This document shows, piece after piece, positions 1 through 8,229 of a DNA stretch of 64,000 nt. The stretch covers positions 1 to 64,000 of the forward strand of contig CALXZG010000001.1 of assembly GCA_944393195.1 (NCBI GenBank), written 5' to 3'. The stretch is from an uncultured Alphaproteobacteria bacterium. Lineage in GTDB: Bacteria; Pseudomonadota; Alphaproteobacteria; CAAHEQ01; UBA3637. Both the position numbers and the translations under genes were made by a program. The notes below the pieces were generated by a model, which was given only the letters and a program-made list of their open reading frames with translations, ran no database searches and was not told where the DNA came from. Position 1 is the stretch's first letter; each line of letters opens with the position of its first letter.

Positions 1-13
1 AGTGCGTGTTCAA

Positions 14-40
14 AGATCCCCGCTTTCGCAGGGATGACGG
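14..40. repeat. REP-like palindromic element
   Basis: A short palindromic repeat of the form GATCCCCG-(variable)-GGGATGACG. Related copies lie at 14321-14347, 36007-36033 and 63798-63824. The ATG of the repeat's terminal GATGACG also serves as the only upstream start codon for the pilin-like gene that follows, so the repeat appears to have replaced that gene's normal 5' region. Confidence 0.7.
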
Positions 41-1287
41 AAAGTAGCCGCGGGGAGCGGGGACGGAGTATGGTTGAGATGTTGGGCGTGTTGGCGGTCA
101 TGGGCGTCCTGTCAATTGGCGGTGTCGCGGGATATCGGTATGCGATGGACAAGATGAATGCGAATGACATTATCAACGAAGTACGGAAACGGGCCGTGAC
201 GGCAAGTCAACAACGCATCTTGGGTCATGATATTAATTTATCGGAATATGGGGACAACGGGCGGATAAAGGGAATTCACGCCGTTACAGTGACAAACGAT
301 TATGCGGGGGATAAAGGATTCTTTGCATTAACGGTATCGGCAGTGCCGCAACGGGTATGTGATGACATCCTGAAACAGGATTGGGCAATGCCGGTAGAAA
401 CCGCCGTCGGTGGTGTTGTGGTCGATGATGATACCGCCTGCGCCGCCGGGGATAATGAAATGTTGTTTGCGTTTGCGAATACATTGGATAATTCCCGCTT
501 ACCGGGGGCAGGGGGAGAAGATGATAACGAACCCGAACTTGAACCGTGCGGAGAGGGCGAGTATCGATTGTCGACAGGGGAGTGTATCACAGATCCACAT
601 CCGGAATGTGAGGAAGATCAATTTTACAATGAAAATGTAGGTTCTTGTGTAGCTTGTCCGACGGAAGGAAACCCTGTTAAAAATACGTCTTCTTTTTTAG
701 AGGATACATGTGAAAAATGTACGGGGTCGCGGTATGGTGGATATTATCCCAGCTATTGTGTTTATTGTCCGGATGGCGTTACATGCGGCGATCAATGTTG
801 TGGGGAAGACGAAATGTGTCAACGCACAAGTTCTTGGCCATATACATTTACCTGTGTCTCTACATTAGGGGAAGGAGAATGTTTGACGAATGATGATTGT
901 GAGGATAATCAATATTGTAAAAATGGTGAAAGTTGTGAAGTGACGGTTGGGACATGTACGGATATTAGTAGTACGCCGGTAGAGATTAACGGAACAGAAT
1001 ACACATCGTCAACGGGTTATCTGTCGTATCATGCGGCGGAGAATTTCTGTGATGCGCTTGGGAAGCGTTTAGCACCGGTGACAGACGGATGTACGGCGGA
1101 AGAATTGGTAGCGACTAATGTTCATCATAATAGTAGTTGTTCGGGATGGGCGCACACGACGGGTAAAGATTATTGGACAGCAACTAAATTAAGTGGGTGT
1201 ACTTCGTATTATGTAAGTCGTACCAGTTCAGGCGTGGTCCTGTCTTGCGTTTGGAAAGACGACATCAACTACGCCCTTTGTCGCTAA
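34..1287 (+). CDS. type IV pilin-like protein with Cys-rich stalk and C-type-lectin-like C-terminus
   Basis: The N-terminus has a class III prepilin signature: Gly10 followed by RSMVEMLGVLAVMGV, with Glu at +5 of the mature chain and a hydrophobic helix. This predicts processing by a prepilin peptidase and inner-membrane or pilus assembly. Residues 11-155 are closely similar to the pilin-like proteins at 12545-13972 and 28475-30286. Residues 175-310 are a Cys-rich stalk. Residues about 320-417 contain AENFCDALGKRL, DYWTATK and a terminal YALCR, resembling the C-type-lectin fold used by DGR target proteins. Unlike its paralogs it lacks the upstream dyad switch and the AAAGGAG ribosome site; its ATG comes from a REP repeat. 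An alternative start is ATG at 70, but that would remove the leader. It may be a silent donor copy or may depend on an upstream promoter outside the window. Confidence 0.8.
   Translation: MTESSRGERGRSMVEMLGVLAVMGVLSIGGVAGYRYAMDKMNANDIINEVRKRAVTASQQRILGHDINLSEYGDNGRIKGIHAVTVTNDYAGDKGFFALTVSAVPQRVCDDILKQDWAMPVETAVGGVVVDDDTACAAGDNEMLFAFANTLDNSRLPGAGGEDDNEPELEPCGEGEYRLSTGECITDPHPECEEDQFYNENVGSCVACPTEGNPVKNTSSFLEDTCEKCTGSRYGGYYPSYCVYCPDGVTCGDQCCGEDEMCQRTSSWPYTFTCVSTLGEGECLTNDDCEDNQYCKNGESCEVTVGTCTDISSTPVEINGTEYTSSTGYLSYHAAENFCDALGKRLAPVTDGCTAEELVATNVHHNSSCSGWAHTTGKDYWTATKLSGCTSYYVSRTSSGVVLSCVWKDDINYALCR
1164..1287 (+). other. candidate DGR variable region at the 3' end of the pilin-like gene
   Basis: DGR variable regions sit at the 3' end of a lectin-fold gene and end just before or at the stop codon, close to the reverse transcriptase gene. 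This stretch encodes DYWTATK through YALCR and lies 68 bp upstream of a DGR-type reverse transcriptase. I could not find a matching template repeat by eye between the two genes or downstream of the RT, so the assignment rests on position and protein fold only. Confidence 0.35.
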
Positions 1288-1354
1288 GGTTCCCGCTTTT
1301 TTAATAATCTAACCAAATCAGAGGTTGTCTTATCTTCCGGAGGCATGACGCAAA

Positions 1355-2161
1355 ATGACGGAAACGGGGGAAGCCTTAATTTCTCTGGCGGATGTGTTCG
1401 AAGCCTACTATGAATGTCGACGGCATAAAAGAAGCACCCTGAACGCTTTGGCTTTTGAATTGGATTATGAAACCAACTTGATTCAATTATGGCGGGAAAT
1501 TAATGACGGTACGTACCGACCGGGGCCCTCTGTCGCTTTTGTGGTGAGCTATCCGGTCAAGCGGGAAGTTTTTGCGGCTTTGTTTCGGGATAGGGTGGTT
1601 CATCATTTAATTATCCGGCGCCTGCTTCCGTTTTTTGAAGCGATGTTTAGTCCTCACTCTTACAGTTGTCGGGTGGGAAAGGGAACGCAATATGCCGTTC
1701 AAGACATTGAATCGCAAATTCGACTCTGTTCACATGACTATACGCGTCCGTGTTATGTGATGAAGTTGGATATTCAAGGCTTTTTCATGCATATTCATCA
1801 TCGGATTTTGTTGGAACGATTGGAATCGTTTATAGATTCAGTATATCACGGGGCGGATAAACACCTCTTAAAACAATTGATTCGCCTGACGGTCAGGCAA
1901 CCGTTGTCCGATACGTGCTTTATTTGCGGAAAGCGATCGGATTGGCAGGAATTGCCTAAATCCAAAAGCCTTTTTTATGCACCGTCGGATTTGGCATGCT
2001 ATGCCGTCGGAAATGCGGGCTCGATTGGTATGACGGCCCCCTATAAAACAGTTCATTTCTTGTCGTATCAATCGCCGACTGCTGTTGCGCGGCAACGGAT
2101 TCGGAAACATCCGCCGGCCTTATTAAGGGGGGCTAAACGGATAAATAGGAGGATAGACTAG
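1355..2161 (+). pseudogene. DGR-type reverse transcriptase, 3'-truncated and lacking the YxDD motif
   Basis: The first 200 residues follow the DGR/retroelement RT pattern: FRDRVVHHLIIRRLLPFFE, then SYSCRVGKGTQYAV, then the motif carrying the first catalytic aspartate, VMKLDIQGFFMHI, then LPKSKSLF. In intact DGR RTs the last segment leads into LPIGNLTSQ and then the YxDD active site. Here the reading continues into about 70 residues (from YAPSDLACYAVGN to the end) with no YxDD, no second catalytic Asp pair and no recognisable thumb. At 268 aa it is well short of the 320-400 aa usual for the family. No other frame restores the missing part in the next 150 bases. The likely cause is deletion or recombination at the 3' end, giving a catalytically dead protein. 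It is not a group II intron RT: no maturase or endonuclease domain is present. Confidence 0.75.
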
Positions 2162-2187
2162 ACAAAATTAAAAAAGTGTGCTATATT
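2159..2187 (+). promoter_or_regulatory. sigma70-type promoter for the 282-aa gene
   Basis: TAGACA and TATATT separated by 17 bases, 32 bases upstream of the ATG at 2219, which has an AAAGGAAG ribosome site. It overlaps the last codon of the broken RT gene. Confidence 0.5.
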
Positions 2188-2218
2188 AAACGGGTATTTT
2201 TAACAAAAGGAAGAAAAA

Positions 2219-3067
2219 ATGCCTAATACGGAAACGCAAAAAACAACGAATCCGAAGACAGAAGACCCTCTCTCTACCACCATCCGGTGGGATTTGCAGG
2301 GCCATCGGATTGATTTAACTGCTTTAACTGACAACGATTGTATAGAACTGGATACCTTGAAACTGGACGGGGACGCGCTGACGCATTTGCGCGGAACGAT
2401 TATTGTTCGGGGTGGTGTCGAAATTCGTCATTGTCCGAATCTCGCGTCTATTCATCATATTAAGGCGGACAGATCCGTTCGCATTGAATGCTGTCCGAAA
2501 CTGACACAAATTGATGCTTTGGAAACGAAGAAAAATGTGTATGTTTACGAAACCGGTGTGCGTCAGATTACGGATACATGGTGTGTCGGCGGAAACTTAA
2601 TCGCCGAAAACAATGCCGATTTGGAAGCTGTGACGGAACCCGTGGTCGGTGGTGTGGCCAGCTTTAATTATTCACGGAATTTAAAAAGTGTTGCGGGGCA
2701 TTTTTCCGATATTTTATTCGTTGAAGAATGCGGCCTGGAATCTTTAACCGCAACGGCCCATCAAATTGTCGGTATTAATGCGGAAGAGGAAGCTTCTTTA
2801 CGGGCGTCGGCTCAATTTTTATTGAAACAGACGCGTCGTTTTTCGGCCGATAAATTTGACGATATCGCTAATTTAAAACAGTTGAGTGAAAAAAACAGCT
2901 ATCCGGATACAGTTTCGGTGATGTCTCATACGCAAAAAGTCTCGAAAACGTCGAAAACACTCCGTTTTTGGGCGGCGGTCGGGCAACTGATACAGTCGGC
3001 GGTTAAAGTAGTGATGCACTCCCCTGTCTATGCAAAACGGCATCAAACGGACAGGCAACGGACGTAA
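2219..3067 (+). CDS. hypothetical protein with repetitive beta-solenoid-like segments
   Basis: I do not recognise a family. Residues 20-200 are made of irregular repeats of about 20 residues with regularly spaced hydrophobics, for example LDTLKLDGDALTHLRG, VEIRHCPNLASIHHI and VRIECCPKLTQIDAL. This resembles receptor-L-domain or leucine-rich beta-solenoid packing. The last 80 residues are basic, with a short hydrophobic stretch near LRFWAAVGQLIQSAVKVV. There is no signal peptide. It has its own promoter and ribosome site and is followed by a strong terminator, so it is monocistronic. Its position next to the dead DGR could mean it was accessory cargo, but nothing in the sequence shows that. 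Confidence 0.6.
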   Translation: MPNTETQKTTNPKTEDPLSTTIRWDLQGHRIDLTALTDNDCIELDTLKLDGDALTHLRGTIIVRGGVEIRHCPNLASIHHIKADRSVRIECCPKLTQIDALETKKNVYVYETGVRQITDTWCVGGNLIAENNADLEAVTEPVVGGVASFNYSRNLKSVAGHFSDILFVEECGLESLTATAHQIVGINAEEEASLRASAQFLLKQTRRFSADKFDDIANLKQLSEKNSYPDTVSVMSHTQKVSKTSKTLRFWAAVGQLIQSAVKVVMHSPVYAKRHQTDRQRT

Positions 3068-3100
3068 ATCTAAACACCGTTTGTGTTTTGAAAAACAGAA

Positions 3101-3123
3101 AAAGCCCCCGGTTTGGGGGCTTT
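3101..3123. terminator. bidirectional intrinsic terminator
   Basis: AAAGCCCCC, loop GGTTT, GGGGGCTTT forms a perfect 9-bp stem between two convergent genes, the 282-aa gene on + and bamE on -. Confidence 0.85.
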
Positions 3124-3148
3124 GGTGCAAATAGTATCGGGATTCGTT

Positions 3149-3607
3149 TTATCGGCGAATGGAGCTATCCTGCCCGCCGGCCGTATAACGACCAAAGTTT
3201 TGGGCAATTTGTTCAAAGACGGACAAATCCCGACCGCCGACCGGTGTTTGGCGTTCGTCGTAGGCGACCTGACCGCAATCGGATAAGTCCAAATGTTCTT
3301 GGCGTGTTAAGATGTTATCGGCGTTAAAATAATAAACATATACATCACGCCGAACCTCTTTCGGATCCCAAAACGCCTGGCTTTCTTTCAGGTTTTGGGC
3401 ATAAATTAAAAAGCTTTCCCCGTCAGGTAACGGTGGGTTTTCAGAGGCCGGAGATCCCAAAACGCGTATGACTTTTTCTTTTGTATCCCCTGTTTTAACG
3501 GCGGATAACCGCGCCTGCGGCGGTAAATCCCCGCTGGGATAATGTTCTAATCCGCATCCGGTTATGCCGGAAATAATAAGGCTGATAAGCATGATTTTCT
3601 TGAACAT
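3149..3607 (-). CDS. bamE: BamE/SmpA-family outer-membrane assembly lipoprotein
   Basis: A 152-aa lipoprotein precursor. The start is MFKKIMLISL at 3607, which gives a classical signal peptide ending in a lipobox (ITGC, Cys18); a longer upstream frame exists but would bury the signal. The mature part has the SmpA/OmlA pattern: RLSAVKTGDTKEKVIRVLGSP, then a Tyr/Phe-rich strand set (FLIYAQ, DVYVYYFNADNIL). BamE is the small lipoprotein of the BAM complex that folds beta-barrel proteins into the outer membrane. It diverges from the DUF177 gene, an arrangement common in alphaproteobacteria. Confidence 0.88.
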   Translation of the reverse strand: MFKKIMLISLIISGITGCGLEHYPSGDLPPQARLSAVKTGDTKEKVIRVLGSPASENPPLPDGESFLIYAQNLKESQAFWDPKEVRRDVYVYYFNADNILTRQEHLDLSDCGQVAYDERQTPVGGRDLSVFEQIAQNFGRYTAGGQDSSIRR

Positions 3608-3665
3608 GGCAATCCTTTTTGTTATATTGTTTCCGTTAATATAAGCGAAAGGAGGCTGTTGGTCA

Positions 3666-4190
3666 ATGGAAAAGTTAAAAGTCGACAAGTCGGGTATCAA
3701 TCAATTGATTGATGTTCGCACAATTGAAGCCGATGGACGGGAGGTTTCTCTGACCGCGACACAGGTCGAACGGAATGCGGTGGCTGAACGGTTTGAATTG
3801 CCGGCCGTTCATGCTTTGTCGGTTGTCGGTCGTTTGTCTTGGGAAGAGGATATGGTGGTGTTTGACGGGACGATTCAGGCCGATATCGAACAAACCTGTG
3901 TCGTTTCTTTGGAACCGTTTCGGCGAACATATACGTATCCGTTTCGGGTATTGTTTTCGACCGAGGCTTCGGAAAAGGAAGCTTCCTTTGACGCATCGGC
4001 CGATATTATTGAACCCATCAATCGGGGTAAAATCAATCTGGGGGATGTGATTGCGGAAGAGTTTGGTGTTCATTTGGATGCTTTTCCAAAGAAAGAGGAT
4101 GTCCCTTTCGAATATCGGGATGCCGATGATGCGGGTGAAGCGGTTGATAGCCCGTTCGCGGTATTGAAAAACTTGACAAATCGTTCATAA
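3666..4190 (+). CDS. DUF177 (YceD-like) protein
   Basis: A 174-aa protein with the DUF177 core: VVGRLSWEEDMVVFDGTIQADIEQTCVVSLEPF, the CVxSLEPF stretch being typical, followed by an acidic segment and the INLGDVIAEEF motif. Family members are implicated in rRNA metabolism and often precede rpmF or plsX; neither is present here. It is divergent from bamE with 58 bases between starts. The AAAGGAG ribosome site lies about 10 bases before the ATG. No signal peptide, so cytosolic. Confidence 0.8.
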   Translation: MEKLKVDKSGINQLIDVRTIEADGREVSLTATQVERNAVAERFELPAVHALSVVGRLSWEEDMVVFDGTIQADIEQTCVVSLEPFRRTYTYPFRVLFSTEASEKEASFDASADIIEPINRGKINLGDVIAEEFGVHLDAFPKKEDVPFEYRDADDAGEAVDSPFAVLKNLTNRS

Positions 4191-4200
4191 ATGCTATACT
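4173..4200 (+). promoter_or_regulatory. sigma70-type promoter
   Basis: TTGACA, 16-base spacer, TATACT, lying over the end of the DUF177 gene and reading into the 203-aa gene at 4227. Confidence 0.7.
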
Positions 4201-4226
4201 GATTATGTTGATAAAAGGAGGAAAAA

Positions 4227-4838
4227 ATGCCTGAAATGTATGTTGATTTATCCCGCGGTAAAGAAATGAACCGCTATCATGAATTAAAAGCAATTGTCCA
4301 ACGGATTTATGCCGATGGTATTGTCAGTGATCAGGAACTCGGTTGCTTGGATCAACTCAGTCATGATGCCGAAGACGGTTATTATGTTGCGGCTGACAGA
4401 TTGCATGATATGTCACCGAATGATCCGCAATATGCGCAACTGGAAAGTTTGGTTTCTCATTTGCGGACTTGTTGGAAATTAATGGATTATGCGGCTACGC
4501 ACGGGCACACGAATAATGAAGCGCAAAAATCGGTAGAGCTTCGGAAACAAAATACGGCCGCACAGGCTTTGTCGTTGGATACACGGGAAAAAGCGGAAAA
4601 AGAACAACTGGATTTGAATTTATCCATGAATGAAATGTTGTTGTTGCTCAGCCTTCGAACACCGGAATTGCGACGGGAGGCCAATCGTGAATTTATTGCC
4701 GATGCGGTTCGACACATGTTGCCGGAACGGCGCCAGGAAATGGAAAGCCGGATAACCCGCACAATGGCTGCAATGGAAAAAGAACGGTTGAATGAAATGC
4801 AAATGAACCGTTTGATGGGGTTAGAACTGACGCGATAA
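4227..4838 (+). CDS. hypothetical protein, 203 aa, alpha-helical
   Basis: Not recognised. The protein is charged and helical throughout, with AAEKEQ/EKAEKEQLDLN and MAAMEKERLNEMQMNRLMG stretches that could form coiled coils. There is no signal peptide or membrane segment. It has a strong promoter and an AAAGGAGG ribosome site. Residues 25-70 (IYADGIVSDQELGCLDQLSHDAEDGYYVAADRL) resemble the paired-helix arrangement of EF-hand or TerB-like regions, but the calcium loop is incomplete, so no function is assigned. Confidence 0.6.
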   Translation: MPEMYVDLSRGKEMNRYHELKAIVQRIYADGIVSDQELGCLDQLSHDAEDGYYVAADRLHDMSPNDPQYAQLESLVSHLRTCWKLMDYAATHGHTNNEAQKSVELRKQNTAAQALSLDTREKAEKEQLDLNLSMNEMLLLLSLRTPELRREANREFIADAVRHMLPERRQEMESRITRTMAAMEKERLNEMQMNRLMGLELTR

Positions 4839-4855
4839 AAAAAGTAAAAAGAGGC

Positions 4856-4884
4856 TTGACTTTTGAAATAAAAAGGGGTATAAA
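4856..4884 (+). promoter_or_regulatory. sigma70-type promoter of the rpmH operon
   Basis: TTGACT, 17-base spacer, TATAAA. It opens a leader of about 120 bases before rpmH at 5010. Confidence 0.75.
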
Positions 4885-5009
4885 TAAACCTCGTTTTTTA
4901 GACTGCTGTCGGAAAAGAGTAGGGTATTTCATCGCAGATACCTTGCGGAGGCGGGAAAAGTCGTCGGCACGCATCTGAATTTCGGCAGATTAACGCAAGG
5001 AGAAGAGAC

Positions 5010-5144
5010 ATGAAACGCACATATCAACCGAGTAAAATCGTTCGTACGCGCCGGCACGGGTTTCGCGCCCGTATGGCAACGGCCGGCGGTCGCGCTGTTT
5101 TGAGCGCCCGTCGTCGTAAAGGACGTAAAGTTTTAAGCGCTTAA
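5010..5144 (+). CDS. rpmH: 50S ribosomal protein L34
   Basis: A 44-aa protein beginning [18 protein letters not shown] and ending [10 protein letters not shown], the nearly invariant L34 pattern. A GGAGAAG ribosome site precedes the ATG. L34 sits in the large subunit and is the first gene of the classic rpmH-rnpA-yidD-yidC cluster, which continues here in the usual order. Confidence 0.97.
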   Translation: MKRTYQPSKIVRTRRHGFRARMATAGGRAVLSARRRKGRKVLSA

Positions 5145-5181
5145 TTATATCGGGTAAACCGGATAAGCGGATTACGACATA

Positions 5182-5212
5182 TTCAGGCACCGGTGTATCA
5201 TCGGTGCCTGAA
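5182..5212 (+). terminator. hairpin between rpmH and rnpA
   Basis: A perfect 11-bp stem, TTCAGGCACCG and CGGTGCCTGAA, with a 9-base loop. It lacks a run of T, so it may be an RNA processing or stabilising hairpin that sets the L34/RnpA ratio rather than a full terminator. Confidence 0.6.
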
Positions 5213-5241
5213 CGGTATTCGGATAAAGCGGGAAATATATC

Positions 5242-5691
5242 ATGGCGATTGTTCAACCTATTCGATTGAAAAAAAGAAAGCAATTTGTTTTGGTGTCCGA
5301 TCAGGGGGCCAAGCATGTTGCTTCGGGATTGATATTACAAGCCCTGCCTAATCATACCGATGATGTTCGAATCGGATTCACGGTGACCAAACGTGTCGGG
5401 TGCGCTGTCGTTCGAAACAGGGTACGGCGTCGCCTGCGCGAAGTTGTTCGGTTGTCGCCGGATATCGCGGATATGAAAGGCTATGATTTGGTTGTGATTG
5501 GTCGTCAATCGACGTTGGACAGGCCGTTTCGTAAATTGGCTCAGGATTTAGCTTATGTTTTGCACTGTGCGCGGGATAAATCGCCGATGCCGCTTACCGC
5601 GTGTCCGCCGAAAACAACGGAAGAAGAAAAGTTGATTGAAGCGGTGCGGGCTGTTTTATCCGCGTCCGGTTCATCTGAGGGAACACGATGA
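5242..5691 (+). CDS. rnpA: ribonuclease P protein component
   Basis: A 149-aa basic protein. It carries the RnpA core, [25 protein letters not shown], in which the RNR box contacts RNase P RNA. It begins with the usual LKKRKQF helix. With the catalytic RNA it trims 5' leaders from pre-tRNAs. Its stop overlaps the yidD start (ATGA). The C-terminal 40 residues are a family-variable tail. Confidence 0.95.
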   Translation: MAIVQPIRLKKRKQFVLVSDQGAKHVASGLILQALPNHTDDVRIGFTVTKRVGCAVVRNRVRRRLREVVRLSPDIADMKGYDLVVIGRQSTLDRPFRKLAQDLAYVLHCARDKSPMPLTACPPKTTEEEKLIEAVRAVLSASGSSEGTR

Positions 5692-5936
5692 CGGGGTGGT
5701 TCAACGGTTTCTGTCGTTTTTGTATTCGATTGTATCAGGTGGCGCTTTCACCTGTTAAAGCACCATGTTGTCGCTTTACTCCGACGTGTTCGGCTTACGC
5801 GCGCGAGGCTTTTTTGTTGCACGGTACAATAAAAGGTGCTATGTTAACACTCCGGCGCATTTTGCGCTGTCATCCATGGGGCGGTTCGGGGTATGATCCG
5901 GTACCGCGTCCCTGTTGTCAAAGGAAGAAAAGATGA
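5688..5936 (+). CDS. yidD: membrane protein insertion efficiency factor YidD
   Basis: An 82-aa protein with the DUF37 signature [20 protein letters not shown], then [18 protein letters not shown]. It is a small membrane-associated protein that assists YidC/Sec insertion. It overlaps rnpA by four bases and runs into the start of yidC, so it is translationally coupled on both sides. Confidence 0.95.
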   Translation: MTGWFNGFCRFCIRLYQVALSPVKAPCCRFTPTCSAYAREAFLLHGTIKGAMLTLRRILRCHPWGGSGYDPVPRPCCQRKKR

Positions 5937-7582
5937 ATTTGGAACAAGAAAAAAAAGAGCAAAAAAGCATGATGTTGGCACTGATTTTAGTCATCGGTGT
6001 CTTGTTGGTATTTAATCGTTTCTTTGCCCCGAAGGAGCCGACAACCGTTCCGGCGGATGTTGCTGTGACGGAAACGGTAACACAACCGTTGCCTGTCGAA
6101 ACGCCGATTGCCACACCTGAGGCAAAACGGATTCCGGGGAAAAGTATTCCTGTTCGCAATGATTTTGTTCAAGGAACGTTTGATACGGCCGGTACAAAAA
6201 TAACCTCTCTTTCTTTGTTGCAATATCGGGAAACAACGGATAAGGACAGTCCTTTTGTTTCGTTATTGAATGATGGATTTTGGACACAATTGTTTTGGCA
6301 GGGGGATGCCGGTGTCTTTCCGGATATGATGTCGGGACCGTCGGTGGAAGGTGAGGCGTTAACACCTTTTTCTCCGGTTAAATTGACATGGCAAACCGAT
6401 CAAGTTGTTGTTGAACGGGTTGTATCCATGGATGATGCTTATTTGGTAACGGTCACGGATACGATTACAAACCGTGGGACGACCCCCGTTACGGCGGCTT
6501 TACACGGTCAGATTGTCCGGCAGGCCGATACGGTAACGGTTAACCGTTCATCGGTTCATCAGGGCTTCCTTGGTTATTTTGATAATCGTGAGGTTGAGGA
6601 AGACTACGACGATATCACGGCCGACGAGGGTTTTGCTACGGATAACACGGGTGGTTGGATTGGTATTACGGACAAATATTGGCAGGCTGTTTTTGTGCCG
6701 GATCAGGCGCAGAAAGCCCGTATGACATTTGAACGGCAAGGGGATGCTTACATGGCATCGTTTGTCGGTCATCCGGATACAATCGCCGCCGGGGCCGGTT
6801 TGACCCGAACAACTCGCCTGTTTGCCGGTGCGAAAGAGCTGTCTTTAATCAATGCGTATGAGAAAGAGGGGATTCCCCGCTTTGATTTATCCATTGATTT
6901 CGGATGGTATTACTTTTTAACAAAACCGTTTTTGTATTTCCTCGGCTTTTTGTACTCTTTGGTTGGGAATATGGGGATTGCTATTTTAATTTTTGCCACG
7001 TTGTTGCGGATTGCCTTGTTGCCGATTGCAACGAAATCGTACGAAAGCATGGCTAAAATGAAAAAAATTCAACCCAAAATTAAAGCATTACAGGAACGGT
7101 ATAAGGATAACAAACAACAATTGCAAATGGAAATGATGGCATTATATAAACGGGATAAAGTCAATCCGGCGTCGGGATGTTTGCCGTTGTTGATTCAAAT
7201 TCCGGTTTTCTTTGCTTTATATAAAGTCTTGTCCGTATCGATTTTAATGCGGCAAGCGCCGTTCTTCGGGTGGATTACGGATTTATCCGTACCGGATCCG
7301 TCGTCTGTTTTGACGGCTTTCGGATATTTACCGTGGCCGATTCCGGGATTTTTAAATATTGGGGTTTGGCCGGTTTTAATGGGATTGACCATGTTTATTC
7401 AACAACGCCTCAATCCGTCGCCGACGACCGATGAAAATCAAAAAATCATGATGAATCTGATGCCGGTTATTTTCACCTTTATGCTGGGGAATTTTGCGGC
7501 CGGTTTGGTGATTTATTGGACGTGGAGCAATATTTTATCCATTGCCCAACAAAAATATGTCATGAGAAAAGTCGGGGTTTAG
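5933..7582 (+). CDS. yidC: membrane protein insertase YidC
   Basis: A 549-aa YidC/Oxa1 insertase. ATG at 5933 is preferred over an in-frame TTG at 5915 because AAAGGAAG lies 6-13 bases upstream. An N-terminal anchor helix ([19 protein letters not shown]) is followed by the large periplasmic beta domain (residues 50-330). The conserved five-helix core follows from [13 protein letters not shown], and contains [20 protein letters not shown] (coiled cytoplasmic loop) and [23 protein letters not shown]. It inserts inner-membrane proteins with or without SecYEG. Confidence 0.96.
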   Translation: MNLEQEKKEQKSMMLALILVIGVLLVFNRFFAPKEPTTVPADVAVTETVTQPLPVETPIATPEAKRIPGKSIPVRNDFVQGTFDTAGTKITSLSLLQYRETTDKDSPFVSLLNDGFWTQLFWQGDAGVFPDMMSGPSVEGEALTPFSPVKLTWQTDQVVVERVVSMDDAYLVTVTDTITNRGTTPVTAALHGQIVRQADTVTVNRSSVHQGFLGYFDNREVEEDYDDITADEGFATDNTGGWIGITDKYWQAVFVPDQAQKARMTFERQGDAYMASFVGHPDTIAAGAGLTRTTRLFAGAKELSLINAYEKEGIPRFDLSIDFGWYYFLTKPFLYFLGFLYSLVGNMGIAILIFATLLRIALLPIATKSYESMAKMKKIQPKIKALQERYKDNKQQLQMEMMALYKRDKVNPASGCLPLLIQIPVFFALYKVLSVSILMRQAPFFGWITDLSVPDPSSVLTAFGYLPWPIPGFLNIGVWPVLMGLTMFIQQRLNPSPTTDENQKIMMNLMPVIFTFMLGNFAAGLVIYWTWSNILSIAQQKYVMRKVGV

Positions 7583-7583
7583 G

Positions 7584-8228
7584 ATGACAGATACGGATTT
7601 TCAGGCCGACCTGATACGTAAAGGTAATCGGTTGTTTGAACAAAAACCGGTTTTTCTGCGCGGTGTTGTGGATGTCGAACAATTGCCGACCGGTGGTTTG
7701 CCAGAGTTTGCTTTTGCCGGTCGATCCAATGTCGGAAAATCCAGTTTGATTAATGCCGTGACGGGGGTTAAGGGGTTGGCACGGGCTTCAAATACGCCCG
7801 GTCGGACGCAGGAGCTTAATTTTTTTGAGCAGCCGGGACAGTTTCTGATCGTGGACTTGCCGGGATACGGGTATGCGGCGGCTCCCGAAAAGACGGTTCA
7901 GACTTGGACACGCCTGATACATGCTTATTTGCGGGGACGGGTCCAATTGCGGCGTGTGTTTTTATTGATTGATGCGCGTCACGGGATTAAAAAGGTGGAT
8001 GAAAACATTATGAAAATGTTGGATACCGCGGCCGTCAGTTATCAAATTATTTTGACCAAAGCAGATAAAATATCCGCCACCGAAGCACAAACCGTTTTGT
8101 CGGACACAATAGCGATAGGGGCACAACATGTCGCCTGTTATCCGGAGGTTATTTTGACCAGTTCGGAAAAAAACATGAATATCGATTGTGTTCGGGCACA
8201 ATTTGTGAAAGTGTTGGAAGGGATTTAA
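7584..8228 (+). CDS. engB: ribosome-biogenesis GTPase YsxC/EngB
   Basis: A 214-aa single-domain TRAFAC GTPase. G1 is AGRSNVGKSSLINAV, G3 is IVDLPGYGYA, and G4 is TKADK. It starts one base after the yidC stop. It supports assembly of the large ribosomal subunit and is usually essential. Confidence 0.93.
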   Translation: MTDTDFQADLIRKGNRLFEQKPVFLRGVVDVEQLPTGGLPEFAFAGRSNVGKSSLINAVTGVKGLARASNTPGRTQELNFFEQPGQFLIVDLPGYGYAAAPEKTVQTWTRLIHAYLRGRVQLRRVFLLIDARHGIKKVDENIMKMLDTAAVSYQIILTKADKISATEAQTVLSDTIAIGAQHVACYPEVILTSSEKNMNIDCVRAQFVKVLEGI

Positions 8229-8229
8229 G

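Noticed and set aside
1868-2110. Minus-strand frame inside the RT gene as a possible separate gene
   Set aside because: No ribosome site and no family features; composition follows the plus-strand RT coding pattern.
1355-2161. RT as part of a group II intron or retron
   Set aside because: There is no maturase or endonuclease domain and no retron RNA-like inverted repeat upstream, and the motif spacing and neighbour gene match DGR RTs.
5915-5935. TTG at 5915 as the yidC start
   Set aside because: ATG at 5933 is correctly spaced from AAAGGAAG; the upstream codons would overlap the ribosome site itself.
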